DNA of 64,000 bases, taken from assembly GCF_000381905.1 (NCBI RefSeq), contig NZ_KB907245.1, positions 212,640 through 276,639 of the forward strand. Direction: 5' to 3'. A program made the translations under genes and the position numbers. The stretch's first letter is position 1; each line of letters opens with the position of its first letter. Below the pieces are notes generated by a model. That model saw only the letters and a list, made by a program, of their open reading frames with translations, was not told the DNA's origin and ran no database searches. Source of the DNA: Paenibacillus fonticola DSM 21315 (GTDB taxonomy: Bacteria > Bacillota > Bacilli > Paenibacillales > Paenibacillaceae). Of this stretch, positions 63,074 through 64,000 are shown one piece after another.

Positions 63074-64000
63074 GATAACCCACCTTCCGATATGAAACGA
63101 TGCCGGCGGCAAGCAGCAGGCCGCAGAATAAGCCCAGCATCATCAGGTAATGCATGACCTCGGCCGGATCCGCCCCGAGCATCAAACGCAGTATAGCCTG
63201 AAGCGCCCAGTGGTTCACCGTAAATTCGCCCATCCGTTGAATGATTTCCATCGGCAGCGGCTGGAACCCCCCGCTCAGAAAAGTCATGACGACGATGACC
63301 GTCACGACGGCCGAACGGGCAACCGCAGGTGATTGGGTTAACAAGGTAATGATCACGGACAGCATCATGGAGGCGATCACCACGAGCAGGCAGGTCAGGA
63401 TCAAAAGCCATAGATGACTGCCCCAATCCACACCGTAGAACCATGACGTTCCGCAAATAATGACGGCGGCCTGTAAATAAGCGACCAGGCTGTTCCCGGC
63501 GATTTTCCCCATAAATATCTCCAGCGTGCTGACGGGCATCGAATTTAAACGGTACAGCGTCTTCTTGCGCTTCTCTTCGGATAAGCTGATGCTGGCCGAC
63601 AGTCCCGAATACAGGAGGAACATGATCAGCATGGCAGCGGCGTAGTATTGAAAAGCGGAGTAGGTCTCGCCCCCTTCATTCAGCGTGGCGGTCTCCACGT
63701 ACGTCTCCTCCAGCCCGTTCATCGTTCCCATGGCTTCTCCAATTCCCCGCGGGCCAAGAGCAATGATCGCTGCCTGCATCCGATTAACCTCATCCAAATA
63801 GGCATGGAAAATCATCTGAACGACGTAATTCTTCATGCTGTCTTTTCCGGGAATGAGCTCCCAGTGCGCTTCCTTCCCTGCTGTTACGCGCTCCTCGAAA
63901 TCAGGCGGAATGACGACGGCGAAATCCGCTTCGCCACGGGTCAAGGCTTCAACCGCCTCTTCGCGGCTCGCGGTCTTTTCAACCTGCATTCTTTGTTTAA
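63066..64000 (-). CDS. ABC-2 type transporter permease (partial, 5' end outside window)
   Basis: The frame is open to the right edge: the codons before the internal ATG at 63989 are sense codons, so this Met is not proven to be the start. About 311 codons are visible. It has the same plan as the downstream gene: outer domain, then about five helices with SLSEEKRKKTLYRLNSMPVSTLEIFMGKI. It ends with a stop overlapping the next gene by 8 bp. Probably the second half of a heterodimeric exporter. Confidence 0.9.
   Translation of the reverse strand, partial: KQRMQVEKTASREEAVEALTRGEADFAVVIPPDFEERVTAGKEAHWELIPGKDSMKNYVVQMIFHAYLDEVNRMQAAIIALGPRGIGEAMGTMNGLEETYVETATLNEGGETYSAFQYYAAAMLIMFLLYSGLSASISLSEEKRKKTLYRLNSMPVSTLEIFMGKIAGNSLVAYLQAAVIICGTSWFYGVDWGSHLWLLILTCLLVVIASMMLSVIITLLTQSPAVARSAVVTVIVVMTFLSGGFQPLPMEIIQRMGEFTVNHWALQAILRLMLGADPAEVMHYLMMLGLFCGLLLAAGIVSYRKVGYHE

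Overview
The window looks like chromosomal DNA of a Paenibacillus-like member of the Bacillota. This rests on moderately high GC, Bacillus-type ribosome binding sites with frequent TTG/GTG starts, an anaerobic plus class Ia-type ribonucleotide reductase set, YmaF, CcdC, DUF421, DUF1634/TauE and YezD-type proteins, and many intergenic tandem repeats. Genus is inference; no rRNA or tRNA gene was seen.

Layout. 1-3538: an ECF-type uptake cassette (duplicated ATPase running off the left edge, membrane component) divergent from an RpiR/MurR regulator. 3645-11106: a deoxyribonucleotide module. A promoter overlaid by two NrdR-like boxes and a cobalamin riboswitch precede nrdD-nrdG, followed by nrdA and nrdB, which are separated by about 800 bp of hairpins and a 140-bp tandem repeat. 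11152-13560: YmaF-like protein, methyltransferase, small membrane-anchored protein. 13618-22603: a heterodimeric ABC exporter with an AAA ATPase, then an FtsX-type permease with its ATPase. 22714-26279: small proteins, a lipoprotein and an ammonium transporter. 26337-26564: a four-repeat CRISPR array with no cas genes, decaying at one end. 26832-27428: a P-loop kinase-like protein.

27604-45270 is the most unusual block: nine genes in two divergent arms. The leftward arm encodes a vWA protein with a possible FHA-like C-terminus, a tubulin/FtsZ-like NTPase, an 840-aa partner, a second membrane vWA protein, a small beta-rich protein, a zinc-ribbon TRAFAC-like GTPase and a very large GAP1-like protein with one membrane segment and a repetitive Ser/Asn/Gly tail. 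The rightward arm encodes a 49-aa membrane peptide, a zinc-ribbon membrane protein and a membrane-anchored solenoid-like protein. Two NTPases, two vWA proteins and several membrane anchors suggest a membrane-attached, nucleotide-driven complex, perhaps a conflict or stress-response system. Its function is not known from the sequence.

45879-54912 holds housekeeping and accessory genes: FMN reductase, SDR oxidoreductase, bifunctional NAD(P)HX repair enzyme, NAD(P)-binding protein, TauE exporter with DUF1634, GNAT, DUF421 and a membrane protein. 55071-58652 is a sulfate uptake operon (sbp-cysT-cysW-yezD) behind a strong promoter and a long structured leader. 59451-64000 holds a lactonase, an Rrf2 regulator, a CcdC-like protein and a pair of ABC-2 permeases leaving the right edge.

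A recurring theme is lineage-specific repeat expansion (9, 18, 40 and 140 bp units, hexamers, low-complexity tracts) in intergenic spacers and in linkers inside proteins.
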